From Haliscomenobacter sp038240665 (GTDB lineage: Bacteria; Bacteroidota; Bacteroidia; Chitinophagales; Saprospiraceae), in the NCBI GenBank assembly GCA_038240665.1, contig JBBRGN010000074.1, positions 1 through 17,472 of the forward strand: DNA of 17,472 nt, in the 5' to 3' direction. The notes below the pieces were generated by a model, which made no database searches, was not told the origin of the DNA, and saw only the letters and a program-made list of their open reading frames with translations. Shown here piece after piece: positions 1-7,244 of the stretch. The translations under genes were made by a program, and so were the position numbers. The stretch's first letter is position 1, and every line of letters starts with the position of its first letter.

Positions 1-535
1 GGGTCAACTTACCATTTTCATCGATCACATATTTGCAAAAATTCCAGGAGGGTACGTCTTTGTTCCAGCCATTTTGCTTGGGATCGGTCAGCCATTTGTA
101 GACTGGGCTTTGATTGCCACCTTTAACGTCTACTTTTTCAAACAACTGAAAGGTGACGCCGTAGTTTTTTTTGCAAAAACTTTCAATGTCATTAGCGGAA
201 CCTGGTTCCTGACCCATGAACTGGTTGCAAGGAAAACCTAAAACGACCACTTTGTCTTTGTGTTTTTCGTAAAAAGCTTGCCAGTCAGCATATTGCGGCG
301 TGTAACCACAACGCGAAGCTACATTGATAATGATGATTTTTTTGCCTTTGTATTGGTTCATCGACATTTCGGCACCATCTAAGGTATGGGCTTTAAGGTC
401 ATAAAAAGTAGAAGCAATACTGGTCGGCGTAAGGCTATGAATAGGCGCTGATGAAGATCGGGTAGTTGAGTTGAAAAAATTAAGCAAGTAAGCTGGAATG
501 CCCAGTATGGTGGCAATGAGAATGGAAAAACGCAT
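1..535 (-). CDS. Glutathione peroxidase, Cys type, membrane-anchored (3' end outside window)
   Basis: This gene reduces hydroperoxides, probably with thioredoxin as donor. I translated it by hand from an ATG at 535; 178 residues are visible and no stop is reached. Residues 1-20 are a hydrophobic leader (signal peptide or anchor), followed by a Ser/Thr-rich linker to about residue 42. The peroxidase fold then begins. The peroxidatic Cys is C76 in NVASRCGYTPQY, where animal enzymes have selenocysteine. The conserved FPCNQF box (C103) and catalytic Q109 in GQEPGS follow, then W164-N165 in SWNFCKYV. C121 in ESFCKKNYG sits where the resolving Cys of thioredoxin-dependent plant-type enzymes lies. 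Only the last few tens of residues should be missing. It lies 75 nt downstream of the metallophosphoesterase on the same strand, so co-transcription is possible. Family assignment is firm; exact location and electron donor are inferred. Confidence 0.93.
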   Translation of the reverse strand, partial: MRFSILIATILGIPAYLLNFFNSTTRSSSAPIHSLTPTSIASTFYDLKAHTLDGAEMSMNQYKGKKIIIINVASRCGYTPQYADWQAFYEKHKDKVVVLGFPCNQFMGQEPGSANDIESFCKKNYGVTFQLFEKVDVKGGNQSPVYKWLTDPKQNGWNKDVPSWNFCKYVIDENGKLT

Positions 536-610
536 GACTTTGTTGATTTGGGTGTATAAACAGTTGTTGCGATGTTTTTAACAACCAAATTAAGGAATGG
601 TTTTAGCTGC

Positions 611-2233
611 TTAGTTTTTAAAGTACTGAAAAAACTTTAAGCTTTTGCCTTGCGTCCGAATCACGAGGAGGTACCGGCCAGGGTTCAAGGTTTTTAGTCC
701 TATTTTGGTCTGATTAGGACCCGCCATCAAGTTGGGGAAGCTGGATTTAGCAACTTCCTTCTTGCTTGTACTGTATACCTGAACCAATACTTCGCCAGCC
801 AGAGGGAGGTCAAAACCAATGTTGGCTTCTCCCGTGATCGCATCGGCTTTAATGGCGGGTAGTTTGGCCCATTCCCGGTCGTTGGTAGCAGCCATTTCTT
901 GTTCGGTAGGCGGTGGAGGTTGTAAAATGGCTGGCGTAGGCTTTGTGGTACTCGTAGTAGGAGCAGTAGTACCACCTTGGTTGACTGTGGAGGCAGGTTT
1001 GCGGATTTTTGGAATGGTCAAAACGCTGCCATTGCTAGGTTCCCAGATTTTTATCCCAATCGGCAAAATGCAGGGATTGGTGCCTTTGAGTTCCTGTACG
1101 GCGCCAACGTTATCGGTTAATATGGTACGGATCTCAATGCTGGCAGCATCTACATAAAGGAGATCAAAATGGTTGAAGCTGCCACTGTTGCGTGTCCATT
1201 TTTTGTCGTCGTTGTTTTCGCGCAACGGTGCGCCCCAGCAGCCTTCGCCGATGTAAACGGTGCCTTTTTCATCATCGCGAATAAAACCTTCAGCGCTTCC
1301 GATCTCGTTGGAAGGGCGGAGCGGGTAGGTCCATTTGGCCACATGAGAATCCGACTCGGTCGCCACATCAACCCGGTATTGATGAAACAAACTGGCCCAG
1401 TTTTCCCAGAGATCATCACGTTCTGGTTTTCCGGCAGTATGCGGGCGGATGGCATGGTGGTATTGCACCATTTTCCAAGCTGAACCAGCAGATTTTAGTT
1501 CACTTTCCAACCAACTGCGCTGTTCGCCTCCAGCTGGCATCAAGGAATTGAGGGTGATGATTTTGATGAGGTTCCCACCCAGATTGAGGCTGTAATAAAT
1601 GTTGGGGCTCAGCACATCAAATACATCGGTCAAGCTTTTGTTCGATGCTTCATGATTGCCGCGTACCACGATCAATGGATACATCCGACCATCGCTACTG
1701 ATGGTTGATTGCCAATCATCCAACCAAGACTGCCATTCTGGGGCGGTATCCCCCGCCGTCATGTCGCCGTTAAAGAGCACGCAGGTAGGCCGTAATTTGC
1801 TGACCAAGGCATTGGCGCTGACCCGTGCTTCGCGATTGTTGCGCGAGTCGCCGCCCGCGATGAGTGCTAGGCGTTCGGCAGGGGTGTTGGGCGCAGTACG
1901 AAATGAAAAACGTTGGCTAGGGCCATCGCTATCACCAATGACAAAATAATAAAGGGTACCCGGTTTCAAACCGCTGAGACGGGCAAAAGTATTGTTCATT
2001 CCTTTGGACTGCAGAGCAAGATCTGGGGTTTTGCGCCCGCGATAACTGGCCATGTTTTGACCCCGATCTACTTCGTCATAATATACTACGGCATTGCTGC
2101 CCGATTTCTGATCCCAACCAATGGCAATGGTGGTAGAAGGATCTTCTCGCCACATTACGCGGTACCGATGGGTATAGGCGTTGAGTTGCAGGCCAACAAG
2201 AAACAATGCAAAAACAAGGATCATTCGATGCAT
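611..2233 (-). CDS. Secreted purple-acid-phosphatase-like metallophosphoesterase with sorting domain
   Basis: A 540-residue exported phosphoesterase. A signal peptide covers about residues 1-19 (M4 is an alternative start). A fibronectin-III-like N-terminal domain as in purple acid phosphatases covers about 22-113. The calcineurin-like catalytic domain (about 120-375) shows metal-ligand motifs in order: GGDSR (D129), NGDMTAGD (D157), RGNHE (N193, H194), YHH (H259/H260) and SDSH (H297). Two features depart from classical purple acid phosphatases. The Tyr that follows the second Asp motif (GDxxY) is absent, and the usual GHxH motif reads SDSH. A Thr/Pro-rich linker spans about 413-445. The last ~75 residues (GEANIGFDLPLAGEVLVQVY ... 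LNPGRYLLVI) resemble the Por/type IX C-terminal sorting domain, which predicts export and surface anchoring or release. The substrate is unknown. It is probably followed by the glutathione peroxidase in one transcript. Confidence 0.88.
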   Translation of the reverse strand: MHRMILVFALFLVGLQLNAYTHRYRVMWREDPSTTIAIGWDQKSGSNAVVYYDEVDRGQNMASYRGRKTPDLALQSKGMNNTFARLSGLKPGTLYYFVIGDSDGPSQRFSFRTAPNTPAERLALIAGGDSRNNREARVSANALVSKLRPTCVLFNGDMTAGDTAPEWQSWLDDWQSTISSDGRMYPLIVVRGNHEASNKSLTDVFDVLSPNIYYSLNLGGNLIKIITLNSLMPAGGEQRSWLESELKSAGSAWKMVQYHHAIRPHTAGKPERDDLWENWASLFHQYRVDVATESDSHVAKWTYPLRPSNEIGSAEGFIRDDEKGTVYIGEGCWGAPLRENNDDKKWTRNSGSFNHFDLLYVDAASIEIRTILTDNVGAVQELKGTNPCILPIGIKIWEPSNGSVLTIPKIRKPASTVNQGGTTAPTTSTTKPTPAILQPPPPTEQEMAATNDREWAKLPAIKADAITGEANIGFDLPLAGEVLVQVYSTSKKEVAKSSFPNLMAGPNQTKIGLKTLNPGRYLLVIRTQGKSLKFFQYFKN

Positions 2234-2509
2234 GAAGCGTTCATTTAGCGACTTCTAAAGTTTCATTTATTCAATGTTTGCGGTAAGATAATAGACCGCA
2301 AGAATCTGTAGCTCCCCTAAGTATGTTCTTTAGAAAAAGGCAATGCTCTAATTAACACATTGTTCTAAGTCATAGAACTTAATATTTGAATTCATCGTAT
2401 ATGTGGTAGCGATAAATCCAAATACTGCCACAATAGGAAGGCCAAATATCCGGATTTATTGTAGTTTTGCATTTCATTTTCGGTTTCTGTTTTTTCAAAT
2501 AAAGCGACT
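2234..2509. other. Divergent intergenic region between the phosphoesterase and glyA
   Basis: These 276 nt separate two divergently transcribed genes and should hold both promoters. I see no ORF or RNA gene. Apart from the glyA -7-like box, the only structure noted is an 8-bp inverted repeat, ATAAATCC (2412-2419) and GGATTTAT (2452-2459), just upstream of that box. An 8-bp match at this spacing may be chance. I found no clear CAAAnnTA box for the minus-strand gene. Confidence 0.6.
2462..2469 (+). promoter_or_regulatory. Bacteroidota-type -7 box for glyA
   Basis: TAGTTTTG matches the Bacteroidota TAnnTTTG -7 consensus exactly. It lies 40 nt before the glyA ATG, which predicts a leader of roughly 30-35 nt. 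No good TTTG -33 element is seen at the expected distance, so the call rests on one box and its position. Confidence 0.5.
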
Positions 2510-3799
2510 ATGTCAAAAGATAAAGCTGTTTTTGATCTTATCCAAAATGAATTGGATCGTCAACGCAAAGGAATTGAACTGATTGCCTCTGAAAACTTCA
2601 CCAGCCAAGCGGTATTAGACGCTATGGGAACCTGTCTGACCAATAAATACGCAGAAGGCTACCCCGGCAAACGCTACTACGGCGGTTGTGAGGTAGTGGA
2701 TGAAGTTGAGCAATTGGCCATCGATCGCTTGTGCGAGTTGTTTGGCGCTGAATACGCCAATGTTCAGCCACATGCCGGCGCACAAGCCAACGCCGCTGTT
2801 TTTCTAGCTATTTTGAACCCAGGAGATCGCATCTTTGGTTTTAATTTGGCACACGGCGGCCACCTTTCCCACGGTTCTCCAGTCAATTTCTCGGGCAAAG
2901 TATACGAACCACACTTTTATGGGGTGGAAGAAGAAACAGGCTTGATTGATATGGACAAGGTAGAAGCTAAAGCCTTGGAAGTAAAACCTAAACTGATCAT
3001 CTGTGGCGCTTCGGCTTATTCCCGCGATTGGGATTACGCCCGTTTCCGTGCCATTGCCGATCAAGTTGGGGCTTTGTTGCTGGCCGATATTGCTCACCCT
3101 GCTGGACTTATTGCCGCTGGTTTGCTCAACAACCCGATGCAGCATTGCCATATTGTTACTTCAACTACCCACAAGACCCTGCGCGGTCCGCGTGGCGGGA
3201 TCATCATGATGGGCAAAAATTTTGATAATCCTTGGGGTAAAGCTACCAAAGCCGGAGGAATAATCAAAATGGCACAAATTCTAAACAGTGGTGTATTCCC
3301 TGGTATGCAAGGTGGACCTTTGGAGCACGTTATCGCGGCCAAAGCAGTGGCTTTCCGGGAAGCATTGCAACCCGACTTCAAAGTATACGGCCAACAAGTA
3401 ATCAGGAATGCGCAAGCGATGGCCAAGGCTTTTGTCAGCAAAGGTTATCATTTGATCTCTGGCGGTACCGAAAACCACTTGATGTTGCTTGATTTGCGCA
3501 ACAAAGGCGTTACAGGTAGAGATGCAGAATCAGCTTTGGTTCACGCAGATATTACCGTCAACAAAAATATGGTTCCTTTCGATACGCAATCGCCAATGGT
3601 GACTTCCGGTATCCGAGTAGGTACGCCTGCCATTACCACCCGCGGCTTTAAAGAAGCCGATTGCGTGAAAGTGGTGGATTGGATCGATGCAGTCATTTCA
3701 GATGTGAACAACCAAGCTTTGATCGACCATACGCGCAGCGAAATCAATGCCTTTATGGAATATTTTCCTTTGTACGAAGAATCAAAGGTGATCGCTTAA
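2510..3799 (+). CDS. glyA: Serine hydroxymethyltransferase
   Basis: This PLP enzyme interconverts serine and tetrahydrofolate with glycine and 5,10-methylene-tetrahydrofolate. It is the main cytosolic source of one-carbon units. Its 429 residues match the bacterial family length (about 415-430). Visible signatures are ELIASENF (23-30), YPGKRYYGG (51-59), HAGAQAN (88-94), DIAHPAGLIA (193-202) and the PLP-lysine motif STTHKTLRGPRGG, with Schiff-base K222. The C-terminal domain includes NKNMVPFD and SGIRVGTPA. The ATG at 2510 gives the canonical N-terminus. No Shine-Dalgarno is visible, as is usual in this phylum. It appears to be monocistronic, with its own -7 box upstream and hairpins downstream. 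Confidence 0.98.
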   Translation: MSKDKAVFDLIQNELDRQRKGIELIASENFTSQAVLDAMGTCLTNKYAEGYPGKRYYGGCEVVDEVEQLAIDRLCELFGAEYANVQPHAGAQANAAVFLAILNPGDRIFGFNLAHGGHLSHGSPVNFSGKVYEPHFYGVEEETGLIDMDKVEAKALEVKPKLIICGASAYSRDWDYARFRAIADQVGALLLADIAHPAGLIAAGLLNNPMQHCHIVTSTTHKTLRGPRGGIIMMGKNFDNPWGKATKAGGIIKMAQILNSGVFPGMQGGPLEHVIAAKAVAFREALQPDFKVYGQQVIRNAQAMAKAFVSKGYHLISGGTENHLMLLDLRNKGVTGRDAESALVHADITVNKNMVPFDTQSPMVTSGIRVGTPAITTRGFKEADCVKVVDWIDAVISDVNNQALIDHTRSEINAFMEYFPLYEESKVIA

Positions 3800-3815
3800 G
3801 CTATTCAAAAAAATA

Positions 3816-3850
3816 GGGGCAGGCCATTTCTCTACTCTTTTGCCTGCCCC
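3816..3850 (+). terminator. Probable hairpin terminator after glyA
   Basis: GGGGCAGGC (3816-3824) and GCCTGCCCC (3842-3850) form a perfect 9-bp GC-rich stem with a 17-nt loop, starting 17 nt after the glyA stop. A CT-rich run rather than a pure T-tract follows on the plus strand. The A-rich run before the stem would give a T-tract on the minus strand. It probably ends the glyA transcript or stabilises its 3' end. Confidence 0.6.
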
Positions 3851-4129
3851 CTCTTCTCTCTCCACTCAAATCATCTTATTGTCTGCTGGCGCTGGGGTTA
3901 TCCTCACGGTTTTCGCTGTTTTTTACAGCCGTTCAATTTTTTTTCAAAAAAATAAAAAAAAGTGGCTTTCCTACTCAACCATTTCCTTTTTGAGGAGTTA
4001 GAGAACATGTATTTACTATTTTAAAACAATGAAAAAAATTTTAAAATAGTAATTCGGAAAAAAAACCTGCTTTTTTTGTAGCGAAATCAATATCTTGTTG
4101 TTACGAAAAAAAGTCAAAACAAAACGAAA
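3851..4129. other. AT-rich intergenic region upstream of the exporter operon
   Basis: No ORF or RNA gene is recognisable here. The stretch holds a small hairpin, GCTGT/ACAGC (3915-3919 and 3925-3929), with an 8-T run at 3937-3944, which could be a weak second terminator. It also holds the 14-bp inverted repeat listed separately. A TATCTTG sequence at 4091-4097 resembles a degenerate -7 box 33 nt before the next ATG, but its candidate TTTG partner at 4075-4078 is too close, so I do not call a promoter. Confidence 0.55.
4013..4052. repeat. Perfect 14-bp inverted repeat upstream of the exporter operon
   Basis: TTACTATTTTAAAA (4013-4026) and TTTTAAAATAGTAA (4039-4052) are exact reverse complements separated by 12 nt (CAATGAAAAAAA). 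The right arm ends 77 nt before the ATPase start codon. It could be an operator bound by a dimeric repressor, or an RNA hairpin in the leader. The arms are nearly all A/T, so a chance origin is more likely than for a mixed-base repeat of this length. Confidence 0.6.
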
Positions 4130-4813
4130 ATGATAGCTCGACTAGAAGGCGTTAATAAGGTTTACCAGGTGGGAGATCAGGAGATTGTGGCTTTGCAACC
4201 TACAACTTTGCAGATCAACGAAGGTGAACTACTGCTGATCATCGGCCCTTCAGGATCAGGAAAAACGACCTTATTGTCTTTATTGGGTTGTGTATTGTAC
4301 CCTACCGAAGGTCGGCTATGGGTTGATGGACAGGAGGTCAATACTTTGCGGGAGTATAAACTGGCCAAACTCCGCCTGAATACCATCGGGTTTGTTTTTC
4401 AAAGTTTCAACCTTTTAGCGCCGCTAACGGCAGAAGATAACGTCATGATGCCCCTGCGCCTCCAGGGAGTGAACACACGCGAAGCCCGGAAGCGCGCGGA
4501 TGCCGCCCTTGAAATGGTTGACATGATGGATCGTAGAAGGCAATTGCCCAAACAACTTTCTGGCGGGCAACAACAACGGGTAGCCATTGCGCGGGCTTTA
4601 GTAACCAATCCCAAACTCATGCTTTGTGATGAACCCACGGCCTCATTGGATAAAGATTCCTTGGATGTGGTGATGTCGGAGCTGCGCTCCTTGGCCGATG
4701 GAGGCAAAGCGGTTTGCGTGGTGACGCACGATCCGCGTCTGGAGAAATACGCCCACCGCATCGTATCCGTGAACAACGGCATCGTAACCGAAGTGAAAAA
4801 ATTTGAACAATAG
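4130..4813 (+). CDS. ABC exporter ATP-binding subunit (LolD/MacB/DevA type)
   Basis: A 227-residue cytoplasmic ATPase that should power the adjacent FtsX-fold permease. It has Walker A GPSGSGKTT (39-47), Q-loop Q91 in FVFQSFNLL, signature LSGGQQQR (143-150), Walker B LMLCDEPT (163-170) and switch H200 in VVTHD. The order and spacing are those of the LolD/MacB/DevA subfamily of lipoprotein, macrolide and glycolipid exporters. The ATG at 4130 gives a normal N-terminus. It is the first gene of an apparent four-gene exporter operon, but an unusual 297-nt gap separates it from the adaptor gene. Subfamily is clear; the exported substrate is unknown. Confidence 0.93.
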   Translation: MIARLEGVNKVYQVGDQEIVALQPTTLQINEGELLLIIGPSGSGKTTLLSLLGCVLYPTEGRLWVDGQEVNTLREYKLAKLRLNTIGFVFQSFNLLAPLTAEDNVMMPLRLQGVNTREARKRADAALEMVDMMDRRRQLPKQLSGGQQQRVAIARALVTNPKLMLCDEPTASLDKDSLDVVMSELRSLADGGKAVCVVTHDPRLEKYAHRIVSVNNGIVTEVKKFEQ

Positions 4814-4834
4814 GGTTGCTGCGGCATTAGGCTG

Positions 4835-4945
4835 ATGGGCTTAAAAAAGATCTTTTTTGCCACGCTTTTCGTTTGTTTTCTTGTTCATAGCACTGCTACG
4901 TACTCCAAAATAAGCCTCAATCAAGGAAAAAATCTCAATTTTTGA
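4835..4945 (+). CDS. Possible 36-residue exported small peptide (tentative)
   Basis: A short ATG-initiated frame in the gap between the ATPase and adaptor genes. Its product begins MGLKKIFFATLFVCFLVHS, a basic start followed by a hydrophobic stretch as in a signal peptide, and ends after about 15 polar residues (SKISLNQGKNLNF). It resembles no family I know. It overlaps a perfect 16-bp palindrome, AAAAAAGATCTTTTTT (4843-4858). It could be a real small peptide, the leftover signal peptide of a decayed envelope gene, or chance. Its place inside an exporter operon is the main reason to list it. Confidence 0.22.
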   Translation: MGLKKIFFATLFVCFLVHSTATYSKISLNQGKNLNF

Positions 4946-5110
4946 TCTCAATCGCTACCATCGCCTCAACGCTGATAATACCCAAACAAATACGATCAGG
5001 CGGAGTCGCATGTTGGACTCTAAAAACGTGCTTTCCTTATTATTTGAGACCCATGCGCTCTGCCTATTTCATCCATTTGAACCTTTTTGTCGTACCATAA
5101 AGAATAAAAA

Positions 5111-6076
5111 ATGAAACCTTCTACTTTAATTGTATTGCTACTGGCCTTAACTTTTTGGAATTGTGGCGGCAAAAAAAGCGCCGAATCCGATCCAACCGCT
5201 CAAAAAACGGGGGATGATAAAGTGGTCATTGACACGAACATGAATGTCAAGGAAGTGATTGGGATCGCCCGTATCGAGCCCTCCGGCGAAATTGTTACCA
5301 TCAATGCTGAATCCGCGGGATTTGTAAAAGAGGTGCGTTTTGTCGAAAACCAGCCTGTAAAACAAGGCGATGTATTGGTTCAATTGACCGCCGATGTAGA
5401 ACAATCGCAACTCCACCAAGCACAAAGTCGCATCAAAACCCAACAAGCGGCCATTTCAGCGGTACAAGCTACCTTGGCCTCGCTGGAGGTGAAATTGGCC
5501 AACGCTCAAAACACCTACAATCGCAACCTCAAATTGCTCCAGGGCAATGCCGCAACCCAGCAATCGGTGGATGACAACCGCTTTGCTGTAGAAGATTGGC
5601 AAAAACAGATCGCTGCCCAACAGGCCAACATCGCCCAACAACAAGCCCGTTTGGAGGAATTGCGCGCTGATATTGGCCTTTCTCAAACGCAACTGACGAA
5701 AAAGACTTTACGCTCGCCCATGAGCGGAAGTTTTCTTTCTTGTAATGTAAAACCAGGAAACTTTATCTCTAGCGAAACTGCCTTAGGTGATTTTGCCCGC
5801 AGCGGTCCATACCTGGCGCTTACTGAAGTAGATGAACTTTATGCACTTCGTATACAGTTGGGACAAAAAGCTTTCCTTCGTCCCCAAGGCACCAAGGAGG
5901 TATTGGCTACCGGGAAAGTGGTTTTCGTAGGTTCTTATTTGAAGAAAAAATCGCTTTTCTCCGACAGCGCCAACAATCTGGAAGACCGCCGGGTACGCGA
6001 AGTAAAAGTTCAGCTCGACGACAATAGCAAAGTGCTCATCGGTAGCCGGGTAGAGTGCGTGATTGAATTGCAATAA
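5111..6076 (+). CDS. Periplasmic adaptor (HlyD/MacA-type membrane fusion lipoprotein)
   Basis: A 321-residue adaptor that should bridge the inner-membrane permease and the outer-membrane channel. The N-terminus is a lipoprotein-type signal ending at C18 (LTFWNC followed by GG); the lipobox is loose, as is common in Bacteroidota. Two lipoyl half-motifs (about 57-92 and 198-222, including LRSPMSGSFLS and KPGNFI) flank a long Gln/Ala-rich alpha-helical hairpin (about 96-196). This is the standard arrangement for the family. A beta-barrel region follows (about 233-321). It is 31 nt upstream of the permease and is probably co-transcribed. The family is confident; membrane anchoring by lipid is inferred. 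Confidence 0.9.
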   Translation: MKPSTLIVLLLALTFWNCGGKKSAESDPTAQKTGDDKVVIDTNMNVKEVIGIARIEPSGEIVTINAESAGFVKEVRFVENQPVKQGDVLVQLTADVEQSQLHQAQSRIKTQQAAISAVQATLASLEVKLANAQNTYNRNLKLLQGNAATQQSVDDNRFAVEDWQKQIAAQQANIAQQQARLEELRADIGLSQTQLTKKTLRSPMSGSFLSCNVKPGNFISSETALGDFARSGPYLALTEVDELYALRIQLGQKAFLRPQGTKEVLATGKVVFVGSYLKKKSLFSDSANNLEDRRVREVKVQLDDNSKVLIGSRVECVIELQ

Positions 6077-6107
6077 TCCAAGGATTTACCTTTAAAAACA
6101 TACCCTT

Positions 6108-7229
6108 ATGTTTCGCACTGCGATACGTTTTTTGGTCTATGATAAAGCCAAGTCATTTGGCGCTTTGTTTGGAGTGATTTTATCGGTATTTCTGATTGGT
6201 CAGCAATGCGGTATTTTCATCTTCCTCACCAACGCCATGTCGGCCTTGGCGCGCAACAACAGCCAGTACATCTGGGTAGTAGACGATACCACGACCAACG
6301 TCAACTCCCTATCTACCCTGGACATGCGCAAGTCGCGCGAACTCGCCAGCGTTCCTGGTATCACTCAGGTTTCGCCGGTGGTGCTAGCGGGAGGCACTGC
6401 TCGATTTTCCAATGGAAAAACCAATGGCGTGATCTTGATCGGCGTGGAATACCCGACTTGTGCCGGTGGGCCTTGGAATCTAGTCGACGGGCAAAAATCA
6501 GACATGCTTAAAGATGGTGCCATAGTTACCGATTTTTTTGACCGCGAAGCACTAGGCGGTGCTAAGATTGGGGATTACTTTGAGATCAATGGCAAAAAAG
6601 TATTCATTGCTGCCAACACGCGGGGTGTACGTTCTTTTGGGGGTACTTATACGTTTACCACCATTGAGCGGGCGCGTTTTCTTGGCAGCCTGCCTAACAA
6701 TAAGGCCAATGCCTTTCTGGTCAGTTGGGCGCCCAATACCACCCGCGAACAGATCATCTACTACATCAATCATAAGCTCACGGGGATGCGGGCTTGGAAA
6801 GGCGAAGACCTAGCACGTGAAACCATCATCACCGTGCTAAAATCCAGCGGTATTGCCATTTCATTTGGTACGCTGATCGTTTTTGCCCTGATCGTTGGTT
6901 TTGTAATCATCGGATTGACCTTGTATTCAGCGGCCATTGACCGCATCCGTGATTATGGAACACTCAAAGCGATTGGTGCCAACAACGGTTACATCCGCCG
7001 CCTGATTCTTACCCAAGCCTTTACTGTAGCCATCGTTGGTTTTATCATTGGCTATACGCTGGTAATGGGTTTCAAAAACGGAATTGCCAACGCGGGAACC
7101 ATTTTTAACTTCCCCTTGTGGCTCGAGATTGGATTTTTGGTGGTCACGCTTTTTATTGCCTTTTTTGGCAGTTTGTTTGCTATTCGTAGGATCACCAGTT
7201 TGGAACCTTCCGCCATTTTTAGGCAATAA
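6108..7229 (+). CDS. ABC exporter permease, FtsX fold (DevC/MacB-like)
   Basis: A 373-residue inner-membrane subunit. Membrane segments are seen at about 18-42, 250-272, 302-322 and 337-358. The large periplasmic domain (about 45-240) lies between the first and second, the four-helix FtsX/MacB layout. The cytoplasmic loop after TM2 contains IRDYGTLKAIGA (280-291), the characteristic FtsX-domain motif. The ATPase is encoded separately, so the unit resembles DevBCA rather than the fused MacB. The stop codon is 15 nt upstream of the outer-membrane factor ATG, which points to one operon. Substrate unknown. Confidence 0.9.
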   Translation: MFRTAIRFLVYDKAKSFGALFGVILSVFLIGQQCGIFIFLTNAMSALARNNSQYIWVVDDTTTNVNSLSTLDMRKSRELASVPGITQVSPVVLAGGTARFSNGKTNGVILIGVEYPTCAGGPWNLVDGQKSDMLKDGAIVTDFFDREALGGAKIGDYFEINGKKVFIAANTRGVRSFGGTYTFTTIERARFLGSLPNNKANAFLVSWAPNTTREQIIYYINHKLTGMRAWKGEDLARETIITVLKSSGIAISFGTLIVFALIVGFVIIGLTLYSAAIDRIRDYGTLKAIGANNGYIRRLILTQAFTVAIVGFIIGYTLVMGFKNGIANAGTIFNFPLWLEIGFLVVTLFIAFFGSLFAIRRITSLEPSAIFRQ

Positions 7230-7244
7230 TTGAAAAAAAACGAC

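Noticed and set aside
4075..4097. TTTG plus TATCTTG as promoter of the exporter operon
   Set aside because: The spacing between the elements is only 12 nt, well short of the usual distance in this phylum, and the -7 box is incomplete.
4399..4863. 154-codon open frame on the minus strand
   Set aside because: It is antisense to the ATPase gene, whose Walker and signature motifs are unambiguous; the product shows no recognisable feature.
5010..5114. 34-codon frame overlapping the adaptor start by ATGA
   Set aside because: The product (starting MLDSKNVLSLLFETHALCLF) has no recognisable features, and the frame is short enough to arise by chance; I saw no supporting motif.
7230..7244. TTG start giving a longer outer-membrane factor
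   Set aside because: The ATG at 7245 gives a proper signal peptide with charged N-region; the TTG lies directly after the permease stop and adds only five residues (start plus KKND).
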